Positions 50,598 to 50,628 of a stretch of 50,628 nucleotides of DNA are shown here, one piece after another (the stretch's first letter is position 1; each line of letters opens with the position of its first letter). Made by a program: the position numbers and the translations under genes. The DNA comes from Exiguobacterium sp. (GTDB lineage: Bacteria > Bacillota > Bacilli > Exiguobacteriales > Exiguobacteriaceae). Where the stretch lies: contig NZ_JAFIFD010000016.1 of the NCBI RefSeq assembly GCF_020832205.1, forward strand, positions 1 through 50,628. Direction: 5' to 3'. Under the pieces are notes generated by a model. That model was not told the DNA's origin, did no database searches, and saw only the letters and a list, made by a program, of their open reading frames with translations.

Positions 50598-50628
50598 AAA
50601 AGCGCCACGAAAGTGGCGCTTCACGGAG

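Overview
The window reads as chromosomal DNA of a low-to-moderate GC Bacillota, most like Exiguobacterium or a close Bacillales relative. The grounds are strong AGGAGG-type ribosome binding sites with TTG/GTG starts, tRNA-sensing T-box leaders, cre, Fur and Crp-type operators in the Gram-positive style, many small membrane proteins, a complete arcABDC arginine deiminase operon, and a MurE without the meso-diaminopimelate motif (Exiguobacterium has lysine in its wall). The genus is inferred. I saw no tRNA or rRNA genes, insertion sequences, prophage genes or CRISPR arrays.

Layout. 1-1308: end of a K+/H+ antiporter. 1350-6200 (minus): trpDCFBA behind two tandem T-box leaders that both carry a UGG (Trp) specifier; trpE and trpG are not here. 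6344-12543: amino-acid permease, a coiled-coil M23 peptidoglycan hydrolase, two small membrane protein genes and a UbiB-family kinase. 12661-18182: succinate-semialdehyde dehydrogenase, a HAD phosphatase, a rhodanese under a CstR/CsoR-like operator, a DUF2252 gene and an MsrA-MsrB fusion. 18271-20436: hypothetical proteins and a membrane diguanylate cyclase. 20491-20687: a promoter overlapped by a Fur box that drives a non-coding transcript of about 160 nt. 20690-32404 (minus): cydDC, a Crp/Fnr (ArcR-like) regulator, a GH31 glucosidase and the arcABDC operon. 32696-35976: MgtE and a sodium:solute symporter. 35998-42449: PAS-GGDEF protein, acetyltransferase plus reductase pair, stress protein, MurE and a small WYL-like protein. 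42575-45824: a zinc-ribbon protein, a sigma-region-2-only protein, and a full ECF sigma/anti-sigma pair. 45901-50628: an oxidoreductase, an EamA transporter, an ABC-F ATPase behind a leader peptide and attenuator, and a DUF3139 protein.

How the genes work together. The middle of the window looks like an oxygen, iron and energy module. An ArcR-like regulator lies beside cydDC (needed for cytochrome bd assembly) and near the arginine deiminase operon, which makes ATP without respiration. Crp-type palindromes lie in front of both cydDC and arcA, and a perfect cre site lies in front of the regulator gene. The Fur-controlled RNA ends at the terminator it shares with cydC.

Most notable finding: the RNA at about 20527-20687 can be folded by hand into four consecutive stem-loops, each with a C-rich loop (CCCAAA, CCCCA, TTCCCC, CCCCCAT), followed by a strong terminator. 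This is the expected build of an iron-responsive small RNA that binds Shine-Dalgarno sequences, comparable in concept to FsrA of Bacillus and IsrR of Staphylococcus. A second regulatory system of interest is the 25-codon leader ORF with mutually exclusive antiterminator and terminator stems upstream of the ABC-F gene.
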